From JBNLBT01 sp050303435 (GTDB lineage Bacteria; Pseudomonadota; Gammaproteobacteria; Xanthomonadales; Marinicellaceae), in the NCBI GenBank assembly GCA_050303435.1, contig JBNLBT010000024.1, positions 1-36,778 on the forward strand: a stretch of 36,778 nt of DNA, written 5' to 3'. Under the pieces are notes generated by a model that worked only from the letters and a program-made list of their open reading frames with translations, was not told the origin of the DNA and ran no database searches. Both the position numbers and the translations under genes were made by a program. Below are positions 1-8,343 of this stretch, one piece after another (position 1 is the stretch's first letter; every line of letters starts with the position of its first letter).

Positions 1-126
1 GTGATGCATGTGTCAATTCAAATTTCAACAGAGATTGATCAATACATGACAAACGGTCTTGGACTGTTTTGAATCATCACATCGGTGGCATTCAGGGTCA
101 TTGTGCCATGCATTTCATCACAACAT

Positions 127-1086
127 TTAAAACCATTTCTTGTGTTTGAACCACAGCAAGCCGCCGAACATCACGCTGGCCATCACGCCGAGCACCACGA
201 AATAGGCGCCGCGCCATTGCAATTCAGGCATGTGGGCAAAGTTCATGCCGTACACGCCGGCGATGAAACTCAAGGGCACAAACAACACCGTGAACATGGT
301 GAGGATCTTCATGATCTGGTTGAGCCGGTGCGAGGCCATCGAGATGTGGCCGTCGATCAGATCGCTGCAGTCGTCGTAAAACATCTGACTTAAGGATTGC
401 TGGCGTTCCAGTGATTCGCGCACCATGGTCAGCCGGGTCTGGGCGTACGGCGTCATGTGCAAATGTTCGTCGTTGGCCAGATTTTGATAGGCGGTGGCGT
501 GATAAGTGGCGTAGCGGCGCAGCCGCTTGAGGCGGATGCGGTAATTGGTGATGTCGTTGATCACCGCGTCGTCGCTTTTATTCGGCATGTCCTCTGACAG
601 CGAATCCAGCTCGGTTTCCAGGTCGGTGAGGATCGGCAGGTAGCGGTCAAACACGCGGCGTGAAATGCCCAGGGTGATTTCCAGTGTGTTGCGTGGATTG
701 GGCGGATCGGCCGAGAGCACCGCGGCGCGCATGGATTCAATGCTCACCGATTGCGCTTCGTGGATGGTCAGCAGGACCTGTTCATTGAACAGCATGCCGA
801 TGCGGATGATGTCAAAATCCAGATCGTCGCTGTGCGCGTCCAGACCGCGAATCACCAGCCAGTGCAATTCGTTTTCGTGCAGGTACTTGGCCGGGATTTT
901 TTCATTGCGCGCCAACCAGTCGCCGCCGTGCCGCAAGCCCAGCGCGTCCATGGTGCGCAACAACTCGGGGCCAACCTCGCCCTCCCAATCCAGCCACAGC
1001 CAGCCTTTTTCAGGCACCTGTTCAGGCCATTGACGGGATTCGTCCAGCCGATAGCGCTGGCCATCGAAATGCACACTTGTCAGCAT
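127..1086 (-). CDS. CorA-family divalent cation transporter
   Basis: This 319-residue protein has the CorA/ZntB architecture: a long soluble, mostly helical N-terminal part followed by two C-terminal transmembrane helices (about 260-280 and 294-313). The family-defining GMN motif lies at residues 280-282 at the end of the first helix, and the basic C-terminus (KHKKWF) is typical. Family members form pentameric inner-membrane channels for Mg2+, Co2+, Ni2+ or, in the ZntB branch, Zn2+. The substrate cannot be decided from the sequence alone. The start is supported by a GAGGAG ribosome-binding site eight bases upstream. It is the last gene of a minus-strand run and follows an exported hydrolase, with a strong hairpin in the short gap between them. 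Confidence 0.9.
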   Translation of the reverse strand: MLTSVHFDGQRYRLDESRQWPEQVPEKGWLWLDWEGEVGPELLRTMDALGLRHGGDWLARNEKIPAKYLHENELHWLVIRGLDAHSDDLDFDIIRIGMLFNEQVLLTIHEAQSVSIESMRAAVLSADPPNPRNTLEITLGISRRVFDRYLPILTDLETELDSLSEDMPNKSDDAVINDITNYRIRLKRLRRYATYHATAYQNLANDEHLHMTPYAQTRLTMVRESLERQQSLSQMFYDDCSDLIDGHISMASHRLNQIMKILTMFTVLFVPLSFIAGVYGMNFAHMPELQWRGAYFVVLGVMASVMFGGLLWFKHKKWF

Positions 1087-1108
1087 CGCATCGTCTCCTC
1101 AAGTGGTC

Positions 1109-1148
1109 GCCGAGGCACGCGGATGCGACCGCGTGCCTCGGCGGATTT
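1109..1148 (+). terminator. Strong hairpin followed by T-run (plus-strand terminator shape)
   Basis: A perfect 14-bp stem (GCCGAGGCACGCGG at 1109-1122 and its complement at 1129-1142) closes a six-base loop and is followed on the plus strand by GGATTTTTT. This is a good intrinsic terminator shape for plus-strand transcription, yet both flanking genes run on the minus strand. Read on the minus strand, the stem sits between the hydrolase stop codon and the ribosome-binding site of the CorA gene, with an A-run before it and no U-run after it. It could be a bidirectional or antisense terminator, or an mRNA processing/stability hairpin. Confidence 0.6.
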
Positions 1149-1149
1149 T

Positions 1150-2085
1150 TTAGTGGCTGTGATCCTCGGCGTGAGGTTCCCCACTCAGATCGCGGATCAG
1201 TGTTTTGGTCATTCGTTCCGTGGTGATGAAGCCCCAGTTCCAGTCGTCGTGGTATTTGGCCAGTGGATTCTCGGCAAGAATTTCGGCTTCTGTTTTGCCG
1301 GCACTCAGATGCACCTGCACGCGGTTGCGCGCATCGGTCAGCATGTCCACCGCGGCCTGCAGATCCGCTTTGCTGGCCAGGGGGCCGTGACCCGGGATGA
1401 TCTGGGTGGCGTCATTGGCGCGTTCCAGAATGTCTTTCTGCGCAGCGATGTAGCCGCTCACTGAACCGCCCGAATCCAGGTCAATGAACGGAAAAAGGCC
1501 GTTAAAAAACGCATCGCCGGTGTGGATCACGTTGGCGTCATGAAAATGAATCACCGCGTCGCCGTCGGTGTGTGCCCTGGCGACATGAAACACTTCGGCC
1601 TGATCGCCGTTGAGGTGAAACGACATGGCTTTGGAGAATGTGATCACCGGCAGCGCCGCGGCGGGCGCCGGTGCCATGCCCTCGGCCGTCTGCACGCCTT
1701 TGTCGACCAGATGCTGGCGCAGATTTTCATGCGCCACGATGTGTGCGCCGGCTTCGCCGTAATGGGCGTTGTTGCCGGTGTGGTCGCCGTGCACGTGGGT
1801 GTTGATCAGGAAATCCACGGGCCGGGTGGTGATCTCCTTGATCGCCGCCTGCATGATGTCCAGCACCGGCGGCATGGAATCGTCAATCAGCACCACGCCA
1901 TCGGCGCCCACCGACAAACCCAGGTTGCCGCCAGTGAAACCGTTCACGCCTTCCAGCATGTACAGCCCGGAGCCCACTTCGGTGGTTTTGAAAGACAGGG
2001 CGGGTTTTTCCTGTGCCTGCGTCAGCGCCGACGTGGAAAACGCCAGCGAAGCCGGCAGCAGCAATGTGTACATCAGTTTGTTCAT
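1150..2085 (-). CDS. Exported metallo-beta-lactamase-fold hydrolase
   Basis: The 311-residue product starts with a Sec-type signal peptide (about residues 1-24, hydrophobic LLLPASLAF). The metallo-beta-lactamase metal-binding set is complete: HVHGDH at 97-102, His172 in AHTDGD, Asp191 in HTGDAF and His233 in PGHG. It should therefore be a periplasmic dinuclear zinc hydrolase of the group that includes quinoprotein-relay-type and class-B-like enzymes. The substrate is not evident, and nothing here proves beta-lactam hydrolysis. The C-terminus is His-rich (HAEDHSH), which may help metal loading. It lies downstream of the triple-paralogue operon after a 122-bp gap and upstream of the CorA gene. 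Confidence 0.88.
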   Translation of the reverse strand: MNKLMYTLLLPASLAFSTSALTQAQEKPALSFKTTEVGSGLYMLEGVNGFTGGNLGLSVGADGVVLIDDSMPPVLDIMQAAIKEITTRPVDFLINTHVHGDHTGNNAHYGEAGAHIVAHENLRQHLVDKGVQTAEGMAPAPAAALPVITFSKAMSFHLNGDQAEVFHVARAHTDGDAVIHFHDANVIHTGDAFFNGLFPFIDLDSGGSVSGYIAAQKDILERANDATQIIPGHGPLASKADLQAAVDMLTDARNRVQVHLSAGKTEAEILAENPLAKYHDDWNWGFITTERMTKTLIRDLSGEPHAEDHSH

Positions 2086-2207
2086 GGGGTTTCTCTTCAG
2101 GAATAAAGGTTCCCAAGTATTTTAACGGATATTGGCAAGACGTGTGCAAAGATCCGCAGCACAGCGGGCCCAGTGGCCGGGCAGGCTGCAGGGGCCGCGG
2201 CGACCCG

Positions 2208-3845
2208 TTAAAATTCGATGGCGTCCACCGTGCGCTCCACGTCCAGAATCACATAGGCATCCAGATCCTTGAACTCAGCTGTTAAACGGCCGTCACGCAA
2301 TGAGTACACCCTGAGCACCTCGCGCCTGTACTGATCGAACAGCGATTCGCCTTGGGCATCGACGTGCAGTGGTTTTTGTAATTTGATGCGCGCAAGTTTT
2401 TCACCAGAGCGCGGATCAAACAACAGGGCGTTGTTTTGGCTGAGGGCCACCACAGGCGCATCCTTGTGGCCTTGAAAAACGGTCAGAAAATAGCTGCGAC
2501 CAAGGCCATGCATTTGCGGGTCTGACAGGTCTTCACTGTTAAACACCGACACGTCGTGCGTCTTGGTGTTGATCACGTAAATGTGGCGTTCATGACCGTC
2601 AACCACAACGCCGGTGTTGGAGGCGGCGTAAACAAAAAAGAAATAGCCGTGAAACAGACCGGTGGTGACGCCGATCGTGGAGGTCAGCAAATGCGTCATT
2701 TTGATCCAGCCGCGGCCGCTGCCTCGGCGTTTGATCAGTGACAGGTCGGATGCATCGAGCAAAGCCACTTCGGATCCGGTCTGTTCGCGAATCAGTACGC
2801 GTTCGCCGCCATCAATGGACTGGCCGAAATCGGCATCAAACGGTGATTTTCCGGTGACAACACGGTCGCCATCAACATCCAGTATCAGGTTGTTCTGTCC
2901 ACTGACCACCACCAGACGTTGCCGTTCGTCGTCAAAATGGGCGTGGCTGGGGCGCTGGATGGACAGTTCGCCGGTGTACAGCGTGTGCAATTGGTGCTGC
3001 GCGTCCACTCGTGCAATGTGCAAGCGCCTTAAAGAGTCGATCTCAGTCCACACCAGATAGGATTCGCCGCTGGCTTCGCTGTGCGCCACGGCGATGTCGT
3101 TTTCGCTTTCTATGGTTTGCACCAGATCACCGTTGGACAGCAAACGGATTTGCAGCGTTTGTCGGCGCATGCTGTTGGTTTTGTGTTCCCAGCGCACGAA
3201 ATAATGCGCACGATCGAGCGTCACAGTGACATCGTCCCGGGTGGGCGTGTGCGTCAGCAGGGATTTGCCCAGGGTCAGATCCAGCAGTTGGATGCGCTTG
3301 GGTCCACCGATGTGGTTGTGTGCCACCGCGCGCTGTTCATCGGCGCTGATCAGGATACGATTGTCCTTGCGCGAGATGGGCAGACTGTGCAGGCGCGCGC
3401 CGGAAGACAAATCAAACACATCCAGATGCTGCGTGCGACCGTGTTGTGCGGAAACCAAGAGCCGCTGCAAATCCCGGCTTTGCAACACCGCGGACTGCTG
3501 ACCCGACGAGGCGATGAGCTGAGCCGTGGGGCGATGCATTTCAAAGCGCAGTGTTTCATTCAGATCGATGCTGTCAAACACGCGCGCAACGCCGGGGTTT
3601 TTCTTCTTTTTGCTGGGCATGTAGAACAACACCTTGCGGCCGTTGTCCAGGGACATGAACTGCCCGTCGCGTGGCACTTTTTCCATCCAGGTGCGTGAGC
3701 GCACGATGGCGCCTGTTTCGCTGTCAATCAGGTGCGCAGTATAGCCTTTGTTGTTGCGGTTGACGTCTTCAATGACGATGTGTTGGCCGGCCAGGCTGGT
3801 GCCGAAGGCGAGCATGAAATGCAGGCACAGAAAAGCGCGCTTCAT
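2208..3845 (-). CDS. Exported beta-propeller-like protein, paralogue 3 of 3
   Basis: The 545-residue protein has an N-terminal signal peptide (about 1-20) and then many short beta-strand repeats of the kind seen in YncE/WD40-like propellers (for example VFDLSSGARL and VYSLRDGRL). I do not recognise a named family. It shares a conserved core with the two upstream genes: SPFDADF at 334-340, GSEVALLD at 357-364, then an IKRRGSGR stretch and a hydrophobic segment (about 386-408) in the middle of the protein. Its start codon overlaps the stop of the preceding paralogue by four bases (ATGA), so translation is probably coupled. It ends the three-gene paralogue set. Function is unknown. Confidence 0.8.
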   Translation of the reverse strand: MKRAFLCLHFMLAFGTSLAGQHIVIEDVNRNNKGYTAHLIDSETGAIVRSRTWMEKVPRDGQFMSLDNGRKVLFYMPSKKKKNPGVARVFDSIDLNETLRFEMHRPTAQLIASSGQQSAVLQSRDLQRLLVSAQHGRTQHLDVFDLSSGARLHSLPISRKDNRILISADEQRAVAHNHIGGPKRIQLLDLTLGKSLLTHTPTRDDVTVTLDRAHYFVRWEHKTNSMRRQTLQIRLLSNGDLVQTIESENDIAVAHSEASGESYLVWTEIDSLRRLHIARVDAQHQLHTLYTGELSIQRPSHAHFDDERQRLVVVSGQNNLILDVDGDRVVTGKSPFDADFGQSIDGGERVLIREQTGSEVALLDASDLSLIKRRGSGRGWIKMTHLLTSTIGVTTGLFHGYFFFVYAASNTGVVVDGHERHIYVINTKTHDVSVFNSEDLSDPQMHGLGRSYFLTVFQGHKDAPVVALSQNNALLFDPRSGEKLARIKLQKPLHVDAQGESLFDQYRREVLRVYSLRDGRLTAEFKDLDAYVILDVERTVDAIEF

Positions 3846-5578
3846 GGCTGCAGACCTCTGCGGAGTTGCTGATCCGGCATCAACAACAGGTTGGGATACA
3901 GCGTCGCAATGCGGTGGATAATTTTTCCCGTTTGCAAAGAATAAATCAGCAACCCCTGTTTTTCACTGCGGTCATACAATCGACGGGATTGCATGTCCAG
4001 ATGCAGCGGGTTTTCCAGGTTCACTTGCATCAGCAATTCTCCGCTGTCGGCATCAAAAATGCTGAATGCATCTTGCGTCATGGCGCGCACGCGATCATCG
4101 CCCAAATCATTCAATAAGAGTCCATCGCCGCGGCCCAGAAAGTGCATTTTTATGTCACTCAGGTCATCCACTCGCATCGAAGTCATGTCACGGGTGCGGT
4201 CATTCAAAACAAACACCCTCTCTCCGCTTCGGTTGACTGCAATGTTCTTATCCATGGCAAAATTGATGTTCAGCCAGAGTCCAGAATACAAAGAAAATAC
4301 GGTGCTCAATGCGCGACCAAAGAAGTTGCCCACTTTGGCTTCAGGTCGGCCAGTGCGGCTGCGATTTATCAGCGCCCCTGTGCTGGCATCCATGCTGGCC
4401 ACTTCAGAACCGCGGTCCTCCAATAAAAGCCATCGATTGGCTTGTGGTGCTTCCAGAAATTCGGCGGCCACGAAAGGAATGGCAGAACGCGTGATCACCG
4501 CCCCGTTGGCCGGGTTGACTTGCAGCACAACTTGTTTGCCAAGAATGAACAGAGAAGACCCGTCCAGGCTTGACTGCAGGCTTTGAACACGCAGCGGTTC
4601 ATTCACATCGAAAAGCGCCTGAATTGTGCCATCCCCATCCAGCCGGCTGACACGGGTCAGTCCGGCGTCTTTCATGTTCTGTGCGATGACAGGCAAGCCG
4701 TCCTCCATGAGCAGCGCAGCCAGTTCATCTTTGCTGTTCATCGCGGTCAATTGCACACCATCCTGAAGTCGAAACACACTCAGATGATGATCCGTGATGC
4801 TGTGAGATTCGCTTTGTGTGGTGACCAGCAGACGCGCGTTGTCAACCTGGAATACCGGTTCATTGCCGGCCATTTTATGATCAGACAGCACCGCACCGCT
4901 GCGCGTGTCGATGATCAACAGACGACCGACCTGACGAACAAATTTGTACACCACCAGCCGGTCGTTGACAGGCGTGTTCAAAACCGTGTATTCACGCTGC
5001 CCCAATTGAATCGATTTGATCAAACGGCCGTCTGCCAGATTGTAAATTTCAAGGTATTGAATGGCGCCTTTCTTGGCCAGCATCAGCAAGCGGGTCTCGT
5101 TTGCGTCCGTGGTGATGTAGTCGGGTTCGGGTGGCAGACGATCGCTGATGTGAGTGGTGCTCAAGGGCCGGATTTGAATCTCATACATGGCAGACAGCGT
5201 ATTCATGTCCCAGGCTTTCAGGCGGTTGTATTTCAATCTTTTCTCGTGCAAGGCAAACAGGTAATTGTGTTTCACCGATGGCGCAAATTTAACGGTGTTC
5301 TTGCGGTTCTCTGTCACCAGCACACTGTTTTTAACTTGCATGCTGACAGGATCAATGCGGTTGGCACGGTATTCATACACATGCCGTGGATATTTTTCGT
5401 AGCGATCCTTGATGTAGTAGGTGTCCAAGCTGATCAGGCGGTCTTGTGCGGAGGCAGTCATTGCACAACACATCAGCCCGGCAGCAAACAGCGCGAAGAG
5501 ATGACGTGTGTTCAGGGACATGCGCTTGTGTCCGTGGCAGCGGGTGCGCCGATGAGACGTTTTCAAGGCATCAATCAT
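3842..5578 (-). CDS. Exported beta-propeller-like protein, paralogue 2 of 3
   Basis: This is the middle and most diverged member of the tandem set, 578 residues from the ATG at 5578. That start has a GGAG site seven bases upstream and lies eight bases inside the end of the preceding gene. An alternative ATG at 5521 gives a more standard signal peptide (MSLNTRHLFALFAAGL...) but has only a weak ribosome-binding site. The core retains GSEVASMD (about 390-397 from the 5578 start) followed by ALINRSRTGR and a mid-protein hydrophobic segment. The SPFDADF motif of the sister proteins is degraded. Repeated strand motifs suggest a propeller. It is probably exported, but its function is unknown. Confidence 0.78.
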   Translation of the reverse strand: MIDALKTSHRRTRCHGHKRMSLNTRHLFALFAAGLMCCAMTASAQDRLISLDTYYIKDRYEKYPRHVYEYRANRIDPVSMQVKNSVLVTENRKNTVKFAPSVKHNYLFALHEKRLKYNRLKAWDMNTLSAMYEIQIRPLSTTHISDRLPPEPDYITTDANETRLLMLAKKGAIQYLEIYNLADGRLIKSIQLGQREYTVLNTPVNDRLVVYKFVRQVGRLLIIDTRSGAVLSDHKMAGNEPVFQVDNARLLVTTQSESHSITDHHLSVFRLQDGVQLTAMNSKDELAALLMEDGLPVIAQNMKDAGLTRVSRLDGDGTIQALFDVNEPLRVQSLQSSLDGSSLFILGKQVVLQVNPANGAVITRSAIPFVAAEFLEAPQANRWLLLEDRGSEVASMDASTGALINRSRTGRPEAKVGNFFGRALSTVFSLYSGLWLNINFAMDKNIAVNRSGERVFVLNDRTRDMTSMRVDDLSDIKMHFLGRGDGLLLNDLGDDRVRAMTQDAFSIFDADSGELLMQVNLENPLHLDMQSRRLYDRSEKQGLLIYSLQTGKIIHRIATLYPNLLLMPDQQLRRGLQP

Positions 5579-7223
5579 TTGAGGTCTCCGGCGGCGTGTT
5601 GATATTAAACACCCAGTCACTGGGCAGGTTTTCAAAGCGCCGAAGGGTTTTTTCATCGCGGGTGGAAATCACCTTCAGTGTCTCGTCGTCATCCAGATGA
5701 ATCAGGGTGTTGTTCTCAGGGTCAAGCAACAGGACCTTGCGGGTTTCCAATTGACGAATGGATTGCGCGCTGCGCGGATCAAATTGCGTGAACCGGTCGC
5801 GCGAGATGGCAAACACAGGATCATCCTCATTGAGATGAAAAACCGCCATGGCCGCGCCCCCGCCGATGGGGGTTGAATGGCGGTTTTCCNGGGTGTCGGC
5901 ATCAAAGGTGGTGATGTCGCTGGTCTTGCTGTTGACAACGTATAAATGGCGGCCGCCGAGATCGGTGATCATGGCGGTGTTGGACAGGCTGATGGGGATG
6001 AAGTAGTAACCGGTGGCTGCGCCGGTCAGTATGCCCAGTCCGGCCAACAGACCCTGGCCGAATTTCACGCCTGCGCGGCCGGTGCCGCTGCGTTTGATGA
6101 GCTGACCATTGCTGAGATCAATCAGCGCCACTTCCGACCCGCTGCGTTCGCGGATGAACAGTTTGTCGCCTGCGGGGTTGATCAGCCCGAAATCGGCATC
6201 AAAGGGCGATTCGGTGACACTGCGCGTGTTGGGATCATTCAGATCAACAGTGATGACTTGATCCTTGCCCATGGCCATGGCGCGCATGTGGCCTGTGTCG
6301 ACGTCGAAATACAGCGGTTTCATGTCCACTTCAAATTGCGCCAGCCGAGTGCGTTCCCCACCGCGGTGCACGCGCTCCAACACCGTATGGCCGGAGGACA
6401 GCGCGTCGCCATACAGCACAAACAAATCGCCATCGGGCTCAGCCTGTGTCAAGGCCAACGGTTGGCTGCTGTGGATTTCCCCAAGCATCTGACCGTCGCT
6501 CAACCGGTGAATCCAGCCGGAATGTCTTTTGTTGCCTTCAGGGCCCCGTGTTTTGCCCTGAATGAGAAAAAAATCGCGCGTCATCGTCACATCTGGCAGC
6601 CCCTTGGGGTGGTTGATTTTTTGCAGCACTTGCCCGCTGTCCAAATCGTGCAGCCAGATCTGTGCACGCGTTTCTACCGGGTCAAAAGACAGCGCCCGCG
6701 TGTGGTCCTGTGACAGCAGGAATTTATGCAGCTCTTTTTTCTCAAGCACCACGTCGAACACCTTCTCGCCGGTCAACAGATTAAATTTCTGCACATGCGC
6801 CTGTTTGTCAAAGTGATTTGCAATCAACAGGTGTCGGCTGTCCCGGGTCAGTTGAAACAAATAACTTTGCCACACCGTTTGGCGTTGCGTGATGTACGGT
6901 TGCCACAGCTTCAGTTCACTGACCAGCGACAAATTTTTGCTGTCATACACTTTGGCTGTGACCGGTTCATCACTGTTTGAGCTGCCCACATAGGCCAACA
7001 GCAACGTGCGGTCTTCGGTGAGCATGAACAGGCCATTGCGTTTTCGTGAGGTGATCAGGTTTTTTGTCAGGGGTTGATTCGCTTGATCGGTGTCCAGCAC
7101 AGTGGCCGGGTATTCATAGTGCTTGCTTTTGACACGCACTTCTTTGATGGACAGGTATTGGAGCGGCCACGCCTGCGCAGCAACGAGTGTGCCCAGCACG
7201 GCCAACAAGAGTTTGAATGGCAT
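5571..7223 (-). CDS. Exported beta-propeller-like protein, paralogue 1 of 3
   Basis: The first gene of the three-gene operon encodes 550 residues with a short signal peptide (about 1-17, ending near AQA). Repeats such as VYDSKNLSLVSELKL and LHDLDSGQVLQKI fit a YncE-like beta-propeller. The block shared with its paralogues runs from SPFDADF (339-345) through GSEVALID (362-369) and LIKRSGTGR to a hydrophobic stretch at about 391-413, which may be a membrane or buried helix. An AAGGA site lies eight bases before the start. One codon (residue 445, base 5890) contains an N and could encode Leu, Pro, Gln or Arg. Function is unrecognised. Confidence 0.8.
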   Translation of the reverse strand: MPFKLLLAVLGTLVAAQAWPLQYLSIKEVRVKSKHYEYPATVLDTDQANQPLTKNLITSRKRNGLFMLTEDRTLLLAYVGSSNSDEPVTAKVYDSKNLSLVSELKLWQPYITQRQTVWQSYLFQLTRDSRHLLIANHFDKQAHVQKFNLLTGEKVFDVVLEKKELHKFLLSQDHTRALSFDPVETRAQIWLHDLDSGQVLQKINHPKGLPDVTMTRDFFLIQGKTRGPEGNKRHSGWIHRLSDGQMLGEIHSSQPLALTQAEPDGDLFVLYGDALSSGHTVLERVHRGGERTRLAQFEVDMKPLYFDVDTGHMRAMAMGKDQVITVDLNDPNTRSVTESPFDADFGLINPAGDKLFIRERSGSEVALIDLSNGQLIKRSGTGRAGVKFGQGLLAGLGILTGAATGYYFIPISLSNTAMITDLGGRHLYVVNSKTSDITTFDADTXENRHSTPIGGGAAMAVFHLNEDDPVFAISRDRFTQFDPRSAQSIRQLETRKVLLLDPENNTLIHLDDDETLKVISTRDEKTLRRFENLPSDWVFNINTPPETSND

Positions 7224-7249
7224 GATTGTATCCTTGAACAGTTTGTTTC

Positions 7250-7278
7250 ATCTTAGCAAGAAGTGGTTTCATGCACAA
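7250..7278 (-). promoter_or_regulatory. Candidate sigma70 promoter of the triple-paralogue operon
   Basis: On the minus strand, TTGTGC (7278-7273) is followed after exactly 17 bases by TAAGAT (7255-7250), and the first operon gene starts 27 bases further on at 7223. Each hexamer matches consensus only partly (three and four of six), so this is a candidate based on spacing and location. Confidence 0.4.
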
Positions 7279-7338
7279 CAGGTCTTGACCTGACCACAGC
7301 CTGCGGGTTTAAGCTGCGGGTTTTATCGGGAGAAAACC

Positions 7339-7815
7339 ATGATGGATGCGATCCGCAACCACGCGCGGCTGCAGTGGCGCCACAGCGGCGAAGTGAACGC
7401 GTCGATTGAGCGGGTGTTTGTGCGGCTGTGTCCGGTGCGTGAATACGATTACCTGCCGCACTGGGCCTGTCACATGGTGTACAGCGAAAGCGGTTTCGCC
7501 GAGCCAGGCGCGGTGTTTGTGACCGCTGGGTTCGATGGCCGCGATGACGTGTGGGTGATCAGTGAACACCGCGCACCTGAATGCGTGAGTTTTGTGCGCA
7601 CGCACCCCGATCGGGTGATGCATTACACGGTGAGCCTGCAGGCACTGGACATCGACAGGGTGCGGCTGCAATGGACCCAGCAGATCACCGCGCTGAGCGA
7701 CGCCGGCGAGGCGCACCTGGCGGGTCTGGAGGAAGCCGATTTCAAGGCCACCATTGACGCGCTGCATCGGCTCATGCAATATGAACTGGATCACGGACAC
7801 AGGGCGGAGGCATGA
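7339..7815 (+). CDS. SRPBCC (START-like) family protein
   Basis: The 158-residue soluble protein has the layout of the SRPBCC helix-grip fold: an N-terminal strand with the typical ASIERVFVRLCPVREYDYLPHW region, central strands ending in MHYTVSLQAL and RLQWTQQITAL, and a long C-terminal helix (about 130-155). Such proteins bind hydrophobic ligands or act as small-molecule-responsive partners. The ligand here is unknown. A GGGAG site upstream supports the start. Its stop overlaps the start of the following MerR-type gene (ATGA), so the two are translated together and the regulator may sense the same compound. Confidence 0.75.
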   Translation: MMDAIRNHARLQWRHSGEVNASIERVFVRLCPVREYDYLPHWACHMVYSESGFAEPGAVFVTAGFDGRDDVWVISEHRAPECVSFVRTHPDRVMHYTVSLQALDIDRVRLQWTQQITALSDAGEAHLAGLEEADFKATIDALHRLMQYELDHGHRAEA

Positions 7816-8342
7816 AACACACGCGGGGCATCGGGCATCTGGTCAAGCACTTTGGGCTGTCGCGCAGCACCGTGCTGTATTACGAAGAAATCGGTCTGCT
7901 CAAACCCGCCGCGCGCAGCGCGGCCGGCTATCGCCAGTACGGGCCGGCGCAAATGCAGCGGCTCGAGCAGATACTGCAGCACCGCGCGGCCGGTTTGTCC
8001 TTGCAGGACATTGCCCGGGTGCTGGATGCCGGCGAAGACCTGAACGCCGTGAATGCCGTCCTCAAGCGACGTGTGCAAGCCATCAACGGTGAAATCAATG
8101 CGCTGCGGGCGCAACAGCGTTTGTTGCTGTCGGCACTGACCGGTGCGGGGCGTGTTGACAGCGGCGCGCTGGATCAGGACACCTGGGTGGCGGTGCTGCG
8201 GGCCTCCGGCCTGGATCGCGCCGCGCGGCGTCGCTGGCACATCGAGTTTGAACGTCTGGCGCCGGGCGCGCACCGGGATTTTCTGGGGTCTCTGGGGTTT
8301 TCACACGACGACATTGAGGCCATCCGTGCCTGGCGGGACTGA
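7812..8342 (+). CDS. MerR-family transcriptional regulator
   Basis: The 176-residue protein begins with a MerR winged-helix DNA-binding domain (GHLVKHFGLSRSTVLYYEEIGLL, then AGYRQYGPAQMQRLEQI). A dimerisation coiled coil follows at about 75-110. I see no cysteine anywhere, so it is not a thiol-ligated metal sensor like MerR, CueR or ZntR. The C-terminal part (WHIEFERLAPGAHRDFL...EAIRAW) resembles the ligand-binding tails of TipAS-like or uncharacterised MerR proteins. It is translationally coupled to the SRPBCC gene and ends one base before the stop codon of the convergent GTPase gene. Confidence 0.88.
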   Translation: MKHTRGIGHLVKHFGLSRSTVLYYEEIGLLKPAARSAAGYRQYGPAQMQRLEQILQHRAAGLSLQDIARVLDAGEDLNAVNAVLKRRVQAINGEINALRAQQRLLLSALTGAGRVDSGALDQDTWVAVLRASGLDRAARRRWHIEFERLAPGAHRDFLGSLGFSHDDIEAIRAWRD

Positions 8343-8343
8343 A

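Noticed and set aside
1..126. End of a plus-strand gene at the window start (open to a TGA at 70-72)
   Set aside because: Only 23 codons are visible, with no recognisable motif; this length is expected by chance. I see nothing else in this stretch.
4583..5602. Plus-strand open frame of about 340 codons over the second paralogue
   Set aside because: It is antisense to the exported paralogue gene, which has sequence relatives on both sides; no family features are seen in the plus frame.
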